Below are positions 1 to 7,335 of a stretch of 16,542 bases of DNA, one piece after another. Each line of letters begins with the position of its first letter. Position 1 is the stretch's first letter. Origin of the DNA: Paracoccaceae bacterium (lineage in GTDB: Bacteria; Pseudomonadota; Alphaproteobacteria; Rhodobacterales; Rhodobacteraceae); the NCBI GenBank assembly GCA_027069385.1, contig JALXER010000239.1:1-16542 (forward strand), in the 5' to 3' direction. A model generated the notes under the pieces. The model made no database searches and was not told the origin of the DNA. It saw only the letters and a program-made list of their open reading frames with translations. A program made the position numbers and the translations under genes.

Positions 1-83
1 CGGATGGTTTCAGCCATCACCGGCGCGGCGGCAAATGCCCCGAGCAGCGCGACAGACGCGATCAGTTTGGTTACAGTTTTCAT
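1..83 (-). CDS. Amino-acid ABC transporter substrate-binding protein, N-terminal fragment
   Basis: Only the first 27 codons are inside the window; the gene runs off the left edge. The visible peptide starts MKTVTKLIASVALLGAFAAA and continues to a typical signal-peptidase-I site (PVMA followed by ET), so the product is exported to the periplasm. A clear AAGGAG-type ribosome site lies just upstream of the ATG (about 89-96). It sits 30 bp downstream of the HisP-type ATPase gene on the same strand, which is the usual arrangement for polar amino-acid importers (known for the family), so a periplasmic solute-binding protein of the Lys/Arg/Orn/His class is the best inference. The ligand cannot be read from this fragment. 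Confidence 0.7.
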   Translation of the reverse strand, partial: MKTVTKLIASVALLGAFAAAPVMAETI

Positions 84-113
84 TCTTTTCTCCTTGAGTT
101 GAACTTGGTTTTT

Positions 114-887
114 TTACAGGGTGCTTGCCAGAAAGGCCCGGCACCTTTCGGATTTAGGATTGCCAAACAGTTCGGCAGGTGGCCCCTGCTCTTCTATCCG
201 GCCATTGTGCAGGAATATTGCCTGATTGCTGACCTCGCGGGCAAAGCCCATTTCATGGGTGACAACGATCATGGTGCGGCCCTCGGCAGCCAGATCGCGC
301 ATCACCCGCAGCACCTCTCCGACCAGTTCCGGATCCAGTGCCGAGGTCGGTTCGTCAAACAGCAGCACCTTGGGTTCCATGGCCAAAGCGCGTGCAATGG
401 CGACCCGCTGTTGCTGCCCGCCCGATAGCTGGCTGGGGTAGTTATCGGCCTTTTCAGCAATGCCCACCTTGTCCAGATAAGCCATTCCATCGGCCTTGGC
501 GGTTGCCTTGTCCAGCCCACGCACCTGTATCGGGCCTTCCATCACGTTTTGCAGCACGGTCATATGCGCCCAGAGGTTAAAGCTCTGGAACACCATGCCC
601 AGCTGAGAGCGCAGCCGCATGATCTGCTTGGGTTCGGCCCCGAGCAGCCGCCCGCGTTTGTCCTTGCGCACCACGACTTCCTCTCCCTCCAGCACGATCC
701 GGCCGGAATCGGGGGTTTCCAGAAAATTGATGCAGCGCAGAAAGGTGCTTTTGCCCGAACCGGAACTGCCGATAATCGAAATCACATCGCCTTTTTGCGC
801 GGTCAGGGATATGCCCTTTAGCACCTCCAGCTCGCCAAAGCTTTTGTGAATGTCCTGTGCAATCAATGTTGCGGTTGTTTCCAGCAT
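114..887 (-). CDS. Polar amino-acid ABC transporter ATP-binding protein (HisP/ArtP-like)
   Basis: Cytoplasmic ATPase that powers an amino-acid importer of the PAAT (His/Arg/Lys/Orn/Gln) family. The 257-residue product is full length for this family. Visible motifs: Walker A GSSGSGKST at residues 40-48, Q-loop Gln101 in VFQSFNLW, ABC signature LSGGQQQR at 154-161, Walker B KVLLFDEP at 173-180 followed by the D-loop SALD, and the switch His211 in VTHEMGF. The stretch around NLWAHMTVLQNVM and DPELVGEVLRVM is very close to enterobacterial HisP as I remember it. The binding-protein gene follows 30 bp downstream; permease genes are not in view and probably lie beyond it. The substrate is not determinable. 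The upstream Shine-Dalgarno (around 890-896) is modest. Divergent from the tusE-like gene. Confidence 0.92.
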   Translation of the reverse strand: MLETTATLIAQDIHKSFGELEVLKGISLTAQKGDVISIIGSSGSGKSTFLRCINFLETPDSGRIVLEGEEVVVRKDKRGRLLGAEPKQIMRLRSQLGMVFQSFNLWAHMTVLQNVMEGPIQVRGLDKATAKADGMAYLDKVGIAEKADNYPSQLSGGQQQRVAIARALAMEPKVLLFDEPTSALDPELVGEVLRVMRDLAAEGRTMIVVTHEMGFAREVSNQAIFLHNGRIEEQGPPAELFGNPKSERCRAFLASTL

Positions 888-1034
888 CGGGCGCCCTGTC
901 GGTTTATCTTCATCCCACCAAACCCGATTTACCCCGCGCGCGCAAGGGGGGAAAGTGGCCCGATGCGACGATATCCCCCGTTTTTCGCCGCGCCGGACAA
1001 AGGTAGATTGGTGCGATCAATCAGGAGGAAACAC

Positions 1035-1400
1035 ATGCGGTCATTGCCGGAAACGCTAACAACCTTGGAATTGCCCAGTGGCAAGGTGCAACTGGACGGG
1101 CACGGTTATCTGGTAAACCCCGACGACTGGACCCCGGAATTTGCCCAGTATGTCGCCGACAAGGAAGGCATCGACATGACAACCCTGCACTGGGATGTCA
1201 TCGCCTTTATGCACGACTATCGCGAAGATCACGGTGTTGCCGCCGACCAGCGCTTTGTGCTGCGCTATCTGGCCGACACCCAGGGCACCAACAAGCACGA
1301 CACGCGCCTGTTGATGTACGAATTGTTCCCCTATGGCTATGTCAAACAGGCTTGCAAGATTGCCGGCATGAAGCAGCCGCGCGCATGGAGCACCGGTTAG
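1035..1400 (+). CDS. tusE: TusE/DsrC/DsvC-family sulfur relay protein
   Basis: A 121-residue member of the DsrC/TusE family, small cytoplasmic proteins that carry sulfur as a persulfide on a flexible C-terminal arm (TusE acts in tRNA 2-thiouridine synthesis, DsrC in sulfite reduction). The start is fixed by AGGAGG at 1023-1028, six bases before the ATG; an upstream in-frame extension from 846 has no support. Family landmarks are the N-terminal GHGYLVNPDDW, the LHWDVIAFMHDYRE segment and the C-terminal arm KQACKIAGMKQPRAWSTG. Oddity: Cys107 lies at the CysB position, but the residue 11 further on, where the essential penultimate Cys (CysA) should be, is Trp118, and two extra residues follow. 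Sulfur transfer of the normal type is therefore doubtful, and a DsrC-like regulatory role is an alternative. It is the only cysteine in the protein. Its neighbours give no functional hint. Confidence 0.85.
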   Translation: MRSLPETLTTLELPSGKVQLDGHGYLVNPDDWTPEFAQYVADKEGIDMTTLHWDVIAFMHDYREDHGVAADQRFVLRYLADTQGTNKHDTRLLMYELFPYGYVKQACKIAGMKQPRAWSTG

Positions 1401-1417
1401 CCCCGATCAATCCTTGA

Positions 1418-1446
1418 TTGCAACGTCAAAACAGGGCGGCTAGACT
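1418..1446 (+). promoter_or_regulatory. Candidate sigma70-type promoter for the DUF2125 gene
   Basis: TTGCAA at 1418-1423, a 17-bp spacer and TAGACT at 1441-1446, each matching the consensus at four of six positions. The predicted start is about 20 bases before the ATG at 1474. The box lies between the tusE-like stop and the DUF2125 gene, so the latter could be transcribed separately. Pattern match only. Confidence 0.35.
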
Positions 1447-1473
1447 GGGGTTCCCTAACCTCGGAGCCTGAAG

Positions 1474-2979
1474 ATGAAATTCCTTCCCCTCGCCGCCACC
1501 CTGCTTTGCACCGCCGCCCCTGTCTGGGCCGATATCACCCCCGAACAGGTGCTGGCGGGCTGGCAGGAATCGCTGCACCGCTTTGGATATGATTTCACCA
1601 TCGGAGCGCAGGACCGCGACAGCACCACCCTGACCCTGACCGATGTCGGTTTTGGTGTCACAATGGCCGAAATGTCGGCAACCTCGGTCATTCCGTGGAT
1701 CAGGCTGACCGCGCTAGAGGACGGGTCGGTCGATATCTCGTTGGCCGACACGATGGAGACCACCACAATCGTTACCATGCCCGGCGCGCAGACCCAGAAA
1801 ACCAGCGCCACAGCCAGCTTTACCGGACTTGTTGCCAATGTTTCGGGCACCCCCGAGGATATCTATTATCGGTATTCGATAGACTCTTACATTGCCGCGC
1901 AGGACCAGACCGCCGGCGATGGCTTCCCCGCCGTGCAAACACGAATGGAAATGACCGAATTCAACGGCATCTATCGCAACCGGATCATTGAGGACGATAC
2001 GTATACCTTTTTTTCGGACTCGACGATAGGCAACACGGTGATGACCGTAGAGATGCAAAACAAAGCATTGGGTTTTAATATGTCCATGCAGATGCAGCTT
2101 GAAAATGTATCCAGCCAATTCAATATGACCCTGCCTTCGGCTAGCAACCTGATTGGCACATTGTTCAGCGGTCAGGGCTGGCCCGCTGGATTTGGAATTG
2201 ACGGTACAATGGAAGCCGGACAGGCCAGCATAAACACCCAAAGCAATTCCGGCGGGCGGTCATTCACGTTTAATTACCAACATGGCAACTCTTCGCTCGG
2301 GTATTTGGCGCGGGACGGGGTGATCGGGTTTGATGTTGCTGCCTCTGAACCCTTCGCATCGGTTGCGTCGGATATGCCGGACGTTGTGCCGTTCCGGTTT
2401 AACGGGCAGGAAATCCGCTATGCAATGCGTTTTCCCTTCGAGGCCAGCGAGTCCCCTGCCGATTTCTCATTCCTGCTGAACCTGACCGGCGTCACCATCA
2501 GTGACAATATCTGGAACATGTTCGACCCGAACGCCACCCTTTCGCGCGATCCCGCCAGTCTGGAGATTGACCTTTCGGGCAGCGTCAAGCTGATGGTTGA
2601 CCTGTTCAACCCCAGCAGTTGGCGGCATCTGCGCGCTGCTCGGGCCGAGTTGCGCTCGCTGACGCTAAACACCGCGACGCTGGACATAGAGGGGCTGGGC
2701 CTGAACGGCAGCGGCACGCTGACCTTTGACAACACCCGCATCGACCCGATATCGAACATGCCCGAGCCGACCGGCTCTCTCAGTTTCAACCTTGTCGGCG
2801 CGCTGGCGTTGCTCGACAAAATCGGGCAGCTTGGGGTTATCGATCCGGCAATGGTGTTCGGGGCCAAAGGGGCACTGGGCATGTTTGCCACGCCGGGCGA
2901 TGCGCCCGACAGTTTCAGTTCCGAGATAGAGTTCGCCCCGGGCGGCCATATCATCGTGAACGGCCAGCAGGTGAAATAG
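1474..2979 (+). CDS. DUF2125 domain-containing secreted protein
   Basis: A 501-residue protein with a clear signal peptide (MKFLPLAATLLCTAAPVWA, then Asp20), so it is exported, probably to the periplasm or outer-membrane face. The start is supported by GGAG at 1463-1466, seven bases before the ATG. The mature part is rich in beta-strand-like alternations, Ser, Thr and Asn, and has segments such as GLVANVSGTPEDIYYRYSID and LTGVTISDNIWNMFDP; this pattern and the length resemble the DUF2125 family of Rhodobacterales, whose function is unknown. No catalytic motif, transmembrane helix (beyond the signal) or lipobox is visible. The mid-to-late part (LEIDLSGSVKLMVDLFNP, LEIEGLGLNGSG-like repeats) has the look of AsmA-like long beta proteins, but this is only an impression. 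The stop codon TAG directly abuts the stop of the convergent prs gene. Confidence 0.75.
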   Translation: MKFLPLAATLLCTAAPVWADITPEQVLAGWQESLHRFGYDFTIGAQDRDSTTLTLTDVGFGVTMAEMSATSVIPWIRLTALEDGSVDISLADTMETTTIVTMPGAQTQKTSATASFTGLVANVSGTPEDIYYRYSIDSYIAAQDQTAGDGFPAVQTRMEMTEFNGIYRNRIIEDDTYTFFSDSTIGNTVMTVEMQNKALGFNMSMQMQLENVSSQFNMTLPSASNLIGTLFSGQGWPAGFGIDGTMEAGQASINTQSNSGGRSFTFNYQHGNSSLGYLARDGVIGFDVAASEPFASVASDMPDVVPFRFNGQEIRYAMRFPFEASESPADFSFLLNLTGVTISDNIWNMFDPNATLSRDPASLEIDLSGSVKLMVDLFNPSSWRHLRAARAELRSLTLNTATLDIEGLGLNGSGTLTFDNTRIDPISNMPEPTGSLSFNLVGALALLDKIGQLGVIDPAMVFGAKGALGMFATPGDAPDSFSSEIEFAPGGHIIVNGQQVK

Positions 2980-3996
2980 CTAATCCTGCGGGTAATAGGC
3001 CTCGTAAAGCGGACCAAGGGTTTCATCGCGAAACAGCGATGAAACCGAAGAACCGCTGGCGATATTCTGGATCGCCTGCGCATAGACCGGTGCCGTGGGC
3101 ACATAGCGGATTTTCTTGGATTTCTTCACTTCGTCAGTGGCTTCGATCGAATCGGTAATCACCAGCGATTTCATCGTTGACGCCTTTATCCGCTCTACCG
3201 CCGGGCCGGAAAGCACGCCGTGGGTGATATAGGAATGCACTTCTTTGGCGCCTTTTTCGGTCAGCAAATCCGCTGCTTTGCACAGGGTTCCGGCGGTGTC
3301 GCAAATATCGTCAACGATGATGCAAACCCTGTCCTTGACCTCGCCAATCACCGTCATACCGGCGATTTCACCGGGTACATTGCGGCGTTTGTCAACGATG
3401 GCCAGATCAGCCCCGATGTTCTGCGCCAGTTGCCGCGCCCGCGCCACCCCGCCCACATCGGGCGACACAACGGTAACATTTTTCAGGTTCTTGAAATGGT
3501 GTTTGACGTCCAGCGCAAAAATCGGCGAGGCATAAAGGTTGTCCACCGGAATATCGAAAAACCCCTGAATTTGCGCCGCATGCAGATCCATGGTCAGGAT
3601 GCGCTCTATCCCCGATTTGACCAGCAGATTCGCCACCAGTTTTGCACTGATGGGCGTGCGTGCCTTGGTGCGCCGGTCCTGCCTTGCATAGCCGAAATAC
3701 GGGATCACCGCGGTGATGCGCTTGGCCGAGGACCGCTTTAGCGCATCGGTAATAATCATCAGTTCCATCAGGTTGGTATTGGCCGGATTAGAGGTCGGCT
3801 GGATGATAAACATATCCTCGTCGCGCACGTTTTCGTACACTTCGACAAAGATTTCCTGATCGTTAAACTGCTCGACCCGTGCCTCGACCAGCGAAACCGG
3901 CGACCCGTGGTGCAGGCTCAGACGTTTGGCAATTCGGGTGGCAAGGGTCCGGTTTGCATTACCGGATATGAGCTTGGGCGGGTTATGACTGCGCAT
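2980..3996 (-). CDS. prs: Ribose-phosphate pyrophosphokinase (PRPP synthetase)
   Basis: Makes 5-phosphoribosyl-1-pyrophosphate from ribose 5-phosphate and ATP, the precursor for purines, pyrimidines, His, Trp and NAD. The 338-residue product from ATG 3994-3996 matches the usual alphaproteobacterial length and begins MRSHNPPKLISGNANRTLA; in-frame codons upstream up to 4413 are low-complexity Arg/Pro-rich and not part of the enzyme. Motifs: N-terminal FNDQEIFVEVYENVR (45-58), flexible loop PYFGYARQDRRTKARTPIS (99-117), metal-binding His139 in TMDLHAAQIQGFF, catalytic Lys203 and Arg205 in VDKRRN, and the PRPP loop VCIIVDDICDTAGTLC (224-239). The 3' end carries an 11-bp hairpin (3019-3046) and abuts the DUF2125 stop. 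The ribosome site is weak (GGTAAC). It diverges from the hydrolase gene across a palindromic operator-like site. Confidence 0.95.
   Translation of the reverse strand: MRSHNPPKLISGNANRTLATRIAKRLSLHHGSPVSLVEARVEQFNDQEIFVEVYENVRDEDMFIIQPTSNPANTNLMELMIITDALKRSSAKRITAVIPYFGYARQDRRTKARTPISAKLVANLLVKSGIERILTMDLHAAQIQGFFDIPVDNLYASPIFALDVKHHFKNLKNVTVVSPDVGGVARARQLAQNIGADLAIVDKRRNVPGEIAGMTVIGEVKDRVCIIVDDICDTAGTLCKAADLLTEKGAKEVHSYITHGVLSGPAVERIKASTMKSLVITDSIEATDEVKKSKKIRYVPTAPVYAQAIQNIASGSSVSSLFRDETLGPLYEAYYPQD
3019..3046. repeat. 11-bp perfect inverted repeat inside the 3' end of prs
   Basis: Left arm GGTTTCATCGC (3019-3029), loop GAAACA, right arm GCGATGAAACC (3036-3046). It lies about 40 bp inside prs, next to the point where the prs and DUF2125 stop codons meet with no spacer. 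There is no T-run on either strand, so it is not a standard intrinsic terminator; it could still slow polymerase or protect mRNA 3' ends of convergent transcripts (inference). Confidence 0.5.
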
Positions 3997-4048
3997 TAGG
4001 CGGTTACCTTTGGCAAAGCGAGAGAATCGCGGGGCGGGCTCGAATCGG

Positions 4049-4070
4049 GGTGTAACAAACCTGTTACACC
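4049..4070. promoter_or_regulatory. Palindromic operator candidate between prs and the alpha/beta hydrolase gene
   Basis: GGTGTAACA (4049-4057), spacer AACC, TGTTACACC (4062-4070): a perfect 9-bp inverted repeat with a 4-bp gap in the divergent intergenic region. The core fits TGT-N12-ACA, the spacing used by PpsR/CrtJ-type regulators, but many other dimeric regulators bind sites of this form, so the factor is unknown. It is placed to control prs, the hydrolase, or both. Confidence 0.55.
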
Positions 4071-4127
4071 TTGCATAGCCCACAGAATGGCGCATGCTGG
4101 GAAAACTTTCACCAATGGGGAAATGCC

Positions 4128-4940
4128 GTGGATACAATGCTGATAAATGGCCGGAAAACCGGCGTTTTGCACGATGGAACCGGCGCACCGGCGTTATTTC
4201 TGCATTGCGCCCTCGCCAAGGCACAGGCGTTGCAGGGGTTGATGGCCTGTTTTCGTGACCAATGGGCCATAACCGCGCCTGATCTGCCCGGGCACGGGCG
4301 GTCCGAATTTGATTCGACACAGGACTTTCAGGATCAGGCCGTCGCAACCGCGGCGGAGTTGCTGGCCCAAAATGACCGGCCCGCGCACCTGTTTGGTCAC
4401 AGTTTCGGCGCAACCGTAGCGCTGCGGCTGGCGTTGGAGCACCCGAAAATGATCGCCAGTCTGACCCTGTATGAACCGGTCTATTTTTCTCTGCTGGCCG
4501 GTTGCGCCCCTGATGCTTATGCCCGTGAACAGGCCGATTCGCGTGCCTTCACCAATGCCGCAACCGCCGGTAACTGGCCTGATGCCGCGCGGGCGTTTCT
4601 AGCACGCTGGAGTCAGGAACAGTTCGATGATCTGCACCCGCAACAACAGGCCTATATTCTAAAAACCATCCCGCTGATCGTGGCCAGCCAGCAATCTATT
4701 ATCTTCCCTGAAAAGGGTGGTTTAATCTTGAACCTTTTGTCTACGCTAAAGCTGCCGGTGTTGCTGCTTAAAGGGGCGAAGTCTCCGCCGATAACGGGGC
4801 AAATCAATGCGGTGCTGGCCGACAGAATCGCCGGTGCGCGAAGTGCTGTTATCCCGGGGGCGGGGCATATGGGGCCGATCACCCACGCGGCGCTGGTACA
4901 TGGCGAAATGAGCCGGTTTTTATCCGGCGATCAGGCTTAA
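4128..4940 (+). CDS. Alpha/beta hydrolase-fold protein
   Basis: A 270-residue single-domain alpha/beta hydrolase, probably cytoplasmic since no signal peptide is seen. The proposed start is GTG 4128, preceded by GGGGA at 4117-4121; ATG 4137 is the alternative, and a TTG at 4071 would run into the operator palindrome and is unlikely. Visible motifs from the GTG: strand-loop ALFLHCAL (22-29) for the oxyanion hole, APDLPGHGRS (50-59), nucleophile elbow GHSFG with Ser92, and the catalytic His247 in GAGHMGP. The usual acid after the sixth strand is not obvious: the segment reads LLKGAKSPPITG, without Asp or Glu at the expected place. Esterase, lactonase or C-C hydrolase activity are all possible; the substrate cannot be inferred. 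The last 21 bp overlap the 3' end of the convergent threonine aldolase gene. Confidence 0.85.
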   Translation: MDTMLINGRKTGVLHDGTGAPALFLHCALAKAQALQGLMACFRDQWAITAPDLPGHGRSEFDSTQDFQDQAVATAAELLAQNDRPAHLFGHSFGATVALRLALEHPKMIASLTLYEPVYFSLLAGCAPDAYAREQADSRAFTNAATAGNWPDAARAFLARWSQEQFDDLHPQQQAYILKTIPLIVASQQSIIFPEKGGLILNLLSTLKLPVLLLKGAKSPPITGQINAVLADRIAGARSAVIPGAGHMGPITHAALVHGEMSRFLSGDQA

Positions 4941-5975
4941 TAATTGGTCAATCTCGCTGTCCGAGGTCGCCCAGTTGCACACCAGTCGCGCCGAAAGCAT
5001 TTCGTCGCCATCCCCCTCAAGCGATTGATCAAACGGCCAAAAATAGTATTTGGCACCCGCGTCCTGCGCTGCCTTGTGGCGGGCGCGGGGCCATTTGGCA
5101 AAGACGATGTTTGCCTGCGTCGGGCTGGTCAGGCTGGCCCCGTCAATACCCGCAATCCCCGCCGCAAGCCGGTCGGCCGCGGCGTTGGCCTTGCGGGCAA
5201 GGTTTAGCCACAGATCATCGGTCAGATAGGCGTCCATTTGTGCCGACAAAAACCGGTGCTTGGAGAACAGATGCCCGCCGCGCTTGCGGCGCAATTCGAA
5301 TTCCCAAGCTAGTTCATGGTTAAACAATACCACCGCCTCAACCCCCAAAAGGCCGTTTTTCGTACCGCCAAACGACAGCACATCGATCCCGGCTTTCCAG
5401 GTCAGGTCGGCGGGGCTACAGCCAAGCCGCACGACGGTATTGGCAAATCGTGCGCCGTCCATATGACAGGGAATATCGTTGGCCTTGGCGATGCTGCACA
5501 GGGTCGTCACCTCGTCCACCGTATAGACCGTTCCCATTTCGGTCGCCGTGGTGATCGACAACGCGCCTTTTTGCACATTATGCACCCCCGCACGGGCAGT
5601 AAAATCAATGGCTTTTTGCAGACTTTCCGGATCGATCTTGGCAAAATCACCGTTCAGCAAGGTCAGCTTGGCCCCGCCGGTAAAAAACTCGGGCGCGCCG
5701 CATTCGTCTTCTTCGATATGGGCAACGTGGTGGCAGTAAATGGTCTGCCAGGGCTGAACCAAGGTCGCAAGCCCAAGCGAATTGGCCGCGGTGCCCGTCG
5801 CAACCAGAAATACCTCGGCATCAGGGGCTTCGAACACCCGACGCAGCTTTTCGCGCACCGAATCCATGATCGGGTCGGCACCATAGGGCATCGCAACCCC
5901 CTGATTGGCACGCAGCAGCGCATCCATTACCTCGGGGGCGGCAGGGCCGCCATTATCGGACGCAAAAAACATCAT
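4920..5975 (-). CDS. ltaE: Low-specificity L-threonine aldolase (PLP-dependent beta-eliminating lyase family)
   Basis: Fold-type I PLP enzyme of the threonine aldolase family, cleaving L-threonine or L-allo-threonine to glycine and acetaldehyde and acting on other beta-hydroxy amino acids. The 351 residues match family length. Visible signature: N-terminal ASDNGGPAAPEVMDAL, pocket segment TGTAANSLGL (60-69), His86 in the AHIEEDECGAPEFF loop that would stack on PLP, Asp173 in CHMDGARFAN, and the Schiff-base Lys206 in SFGGTKNGLLG. Two Met codons stand in tandem (5973-5975 and 5970-5972); the first directly follows the TAA of the YcgN-type gene, and GAAGGG (5979-5984) is better spaced for the second. 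It is the last gene of the ppaC operon by strand and spacing, so translation is probably coupled to the gene before it. Confidence 0.9.
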   Translation of the reverse strand: MMFFASDNGGPAAPEVMDALLRANQGVAMPYGADPIMDSVREKLRRVFEAPDAEVFLVATGTAANSLGLATLVQPWQTIYCHHVAHIEEDECGAPEFFTGGAKLTLLNGDFAKIDPESLQKAIDFTARAGVHNVQKGALSITTATEMGTVYTVDEVTTLCSIAKANDIPCHMDGARFANTVVRLGCSPADLTWKAGIDVLSFGGTKNGLLGVEAVVLFNHELAWEFELRRKRGGHLFSKHRFLSAQMDAYLTDDLWLNLARKANAAADRLAAGIAGIDGASLTSPTQANIVFAKWPRARHKAAQDAGAKYYFWPFDQSLEGDGDEMLSARLVCNWATSDSEIDQLLSLIAG

Positions 5976-6413
5976 TTACCCTTCAATTATATAGTCTTCC
6001 AGATCGTCCATATCGATCTCGTACTCGGATATCGCCCAATTCTGGACCGAAGCCCCGCTGGTGTAAACCGAATTCTTGTCGCCGGTGATCAGCGGGTGCC
6101 AGTCGGGCAGTTGCGCGCCTTCCCACAGCAGACGATAGGCACAGGTGGCAGGCATCCACGGCACGGTTTGCTCGATATTGTCCATGGTCAGAATAACGCA
6201 ATCCTTGACCAGTTGCTTGCGCAGCGGATAGTTGCCGCACTGGCAGGTCCGGGTATCGAGCAACCGGCAGCACACATTGGTAAAGGCGTATTCGCCGGTA
6301 TCCTCGTCTTCCAGTTTCAGCAGGCAGCAATTGCCGCATCCGTCGCACAATGCCTCCCATTCCTCGCGGCTCATGTCTTCAAGTGCAACGGTTTCCCAGA
6401 ATTTTTTACGCAT
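5976..6413 (-). CDS. YcgN/UPF0260-family cysteine cluster protein
   Basis: A 145-residue cytoplasmic protein of the YcgN (UPF0260) family, function not established. From ATG 6411-6413 it starts MRKKFWETVALEDMSREEWE. Cysteines are arranged as CDGCGNCC (23-30), VCCR (47-50), CQC (57-59) and Cys72, followed by NIEQTVPWMPATCAYR; this Cys-rich pattern suggests metal or Fe-S binding, which is inference from the motif. An upstream in-frame extension to 6446 would need a TTG start and is not favoured. The ATG overlaps the end of ribF by 8 bp, and the TAA stop abuts the ATG of the threonine aldolase gene, so it lies translationally sandwiched inside the operon. Confidence 0.88.
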   Translation of the reverse strand: MRKKFWETVALEDMSREEWEALCDGCGNCCLLKLEDEDTGEYAFTNVCCRLLDTRTCQCGNYPLRKQLVKDCVILTMDNIEQTVPWMPATCAYRLLWEGAQLPDWHPLITGDKNSVYTSGASVQNWAISEYEIDMDDLEDYIIEG

Positions 6414-7326
6414 TGGCCAGCATTTCCCGGCTTTGGGCGCAATCAAGGTGCATTTGTTCGATTAGTGCATCCAGACTGTCGAATTTTAGCTCAGGACGTT
6501 GAAAATGTACAAGAGCAACCGAGACCTCGGCCCCGTATAAATCGCCGGAAAAGTCGAAAACGAACACTTCGAGGTTGGGGATATTGCGGCCGAAGGTCGG
6601 GCGTTCCCCAAGACTGGCCGCACCCTGATAGCTGCCTTTGTGCGGGCCGGTCAGCACGTCGAAAAGCACCGCATAAACGCCAAAGCGCGGCAAATGCAGT
6701 TCCTGAACCGAGATATTCGCCGTCGGAAACCCGAGCTCGCGCCCGCGCTGGTCCCCCTTTTCGACCACCCCGTCGATCCGGTGCCAGTGGCCAAGCATCC
6801 GCGCCGCATCCTCGGGCTGGCCCGCCGCCAGCGCCGAGCGAATCGCGGAAGACGAATAATGCCCGTGCTCGTCGGAAATCAGCGGTGCCACGGTCAGATC
6901 GATGTCGAAATCCGGGCAATGGGTGCGCAGAAAGTCAACGTCACCGGTCCGGCCCTTGCCAAACCGGAAATCCTCACCCACGACCAGATGATTTACCCCT
7001 AAACCTTCGGCCAGTACATCGCGCAGAAATGCCATCGCCGACAGGCTGGCAAGCTGCGCATCAAAGGGCAGATCATAAAGCACATCCACCCCGATTTTAG
7101 CCAGCCGGTGCCGTTTGGCACTGACATTCATCAACCGGAAGGGCGGCGCATCGGGGGCAAAAAAGCTGCGCGGGTGCGGCTCGAAACTGATGACCCCAAG
7201 AGGCAAACCGTCAACCCGCGCCAGATCGATCACCGAACAATGGCCCAGATGCACCCCGTCAAAGTTGCCCATGGCAACCGACGCCCCGCGTAGGGAAACG
7301 CCGGTATACCGTTCAAAAATCAGCAT
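6406..7326 (-). CDS. ribF: Bifunctional riboflavin kinase / FAD synthetase
   Basis: Phosphorylates riboflavin to FMN and adenylates FMN to FAD. The 306-residue product has both domains. The N-terminal FMN adenylyltransferase shows GNFDGVHLGH (20-29), FEPHP (48-52), VGEDFRFGKGR (116-126) and the SSSAIR motif (158-163). The C-terminal riboflavin kinase shows GFPTAN (199-204), FGVY (215-218) and Glu253 in NLEVFVFDF, the likely base. The start ATG 7324-7326 is 9 bp after the MaoC stop, with AAGG ahead of it. The 3' end overlaps the next gene by 8 bp. Placement next to other small metabolic genes is common in this bacterial group; nothing unusual seen in the sequence. Confidence 0.96.
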   Translation of the reverse strand: MLIFERYTGVSLRGASVAMGNFDGVHLGHCSVIDLARVDGLPLGVISFEPHPRSFFAPDAPPFRLMNVSAKRHRLAKIGVDVLYDLPFDAQLASLSAMAFLRDVLAEGLGVNHLVVGEDFRFGKGRTGDVDFLRTHCPDFDIDLTVAPLISDEHGHYSSSAIRSALAAGQPEDAARMLGHWHRIDGVVEKGDQRGRELGFPTANISVQELHLPRFGVYAVLFDVLTGPHKGSYQGAASLGERPTFGRNIPNLEVFVFDFSGDLYGAEVSVALVHFQRPELKFDSLDALIEQMHLDCAQSREMLANA

Positions 7327-7335
7327 TTTATGCCC

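Noticed and set aside
1401..1420. Small inverted repeat ATCAA-TCC-TTGAT after the tusE-like gene as terminator or FNR-like site
   Set aside because: Only 5 bp per arm with a 3-base gap and no T-run; the spacing does not fit the FNR consensus TTGAT-N4-ATCAA and the half-sites are in the reverse order.
3997..4413. N-terminal extension of prs by about 139 codons
   Set aside because: The extension overlaps the divergent hydrolase and the operator palindrome and is Arg/Pro-rich; PRPP synthetase homology starts at PKLISGNAN.
4912..4928. GCCGG-TTTTTAT-CCGGC hairpin at the hydrolase/aldolase overlap as terminator
   Set aside because: Stem of 5 bp only, with the T-run in the loop instead of after the stem.
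5316..7100. Long open frame (594 codons) on the plus strand across the aldolase, ycgN-type and ribF genes
   Set aside because: It runs antisense to three well-recognised genes, has no family resemblance, and its composition (many Arg, Pro, His, Gly) is what GC-rich antisense frames give.
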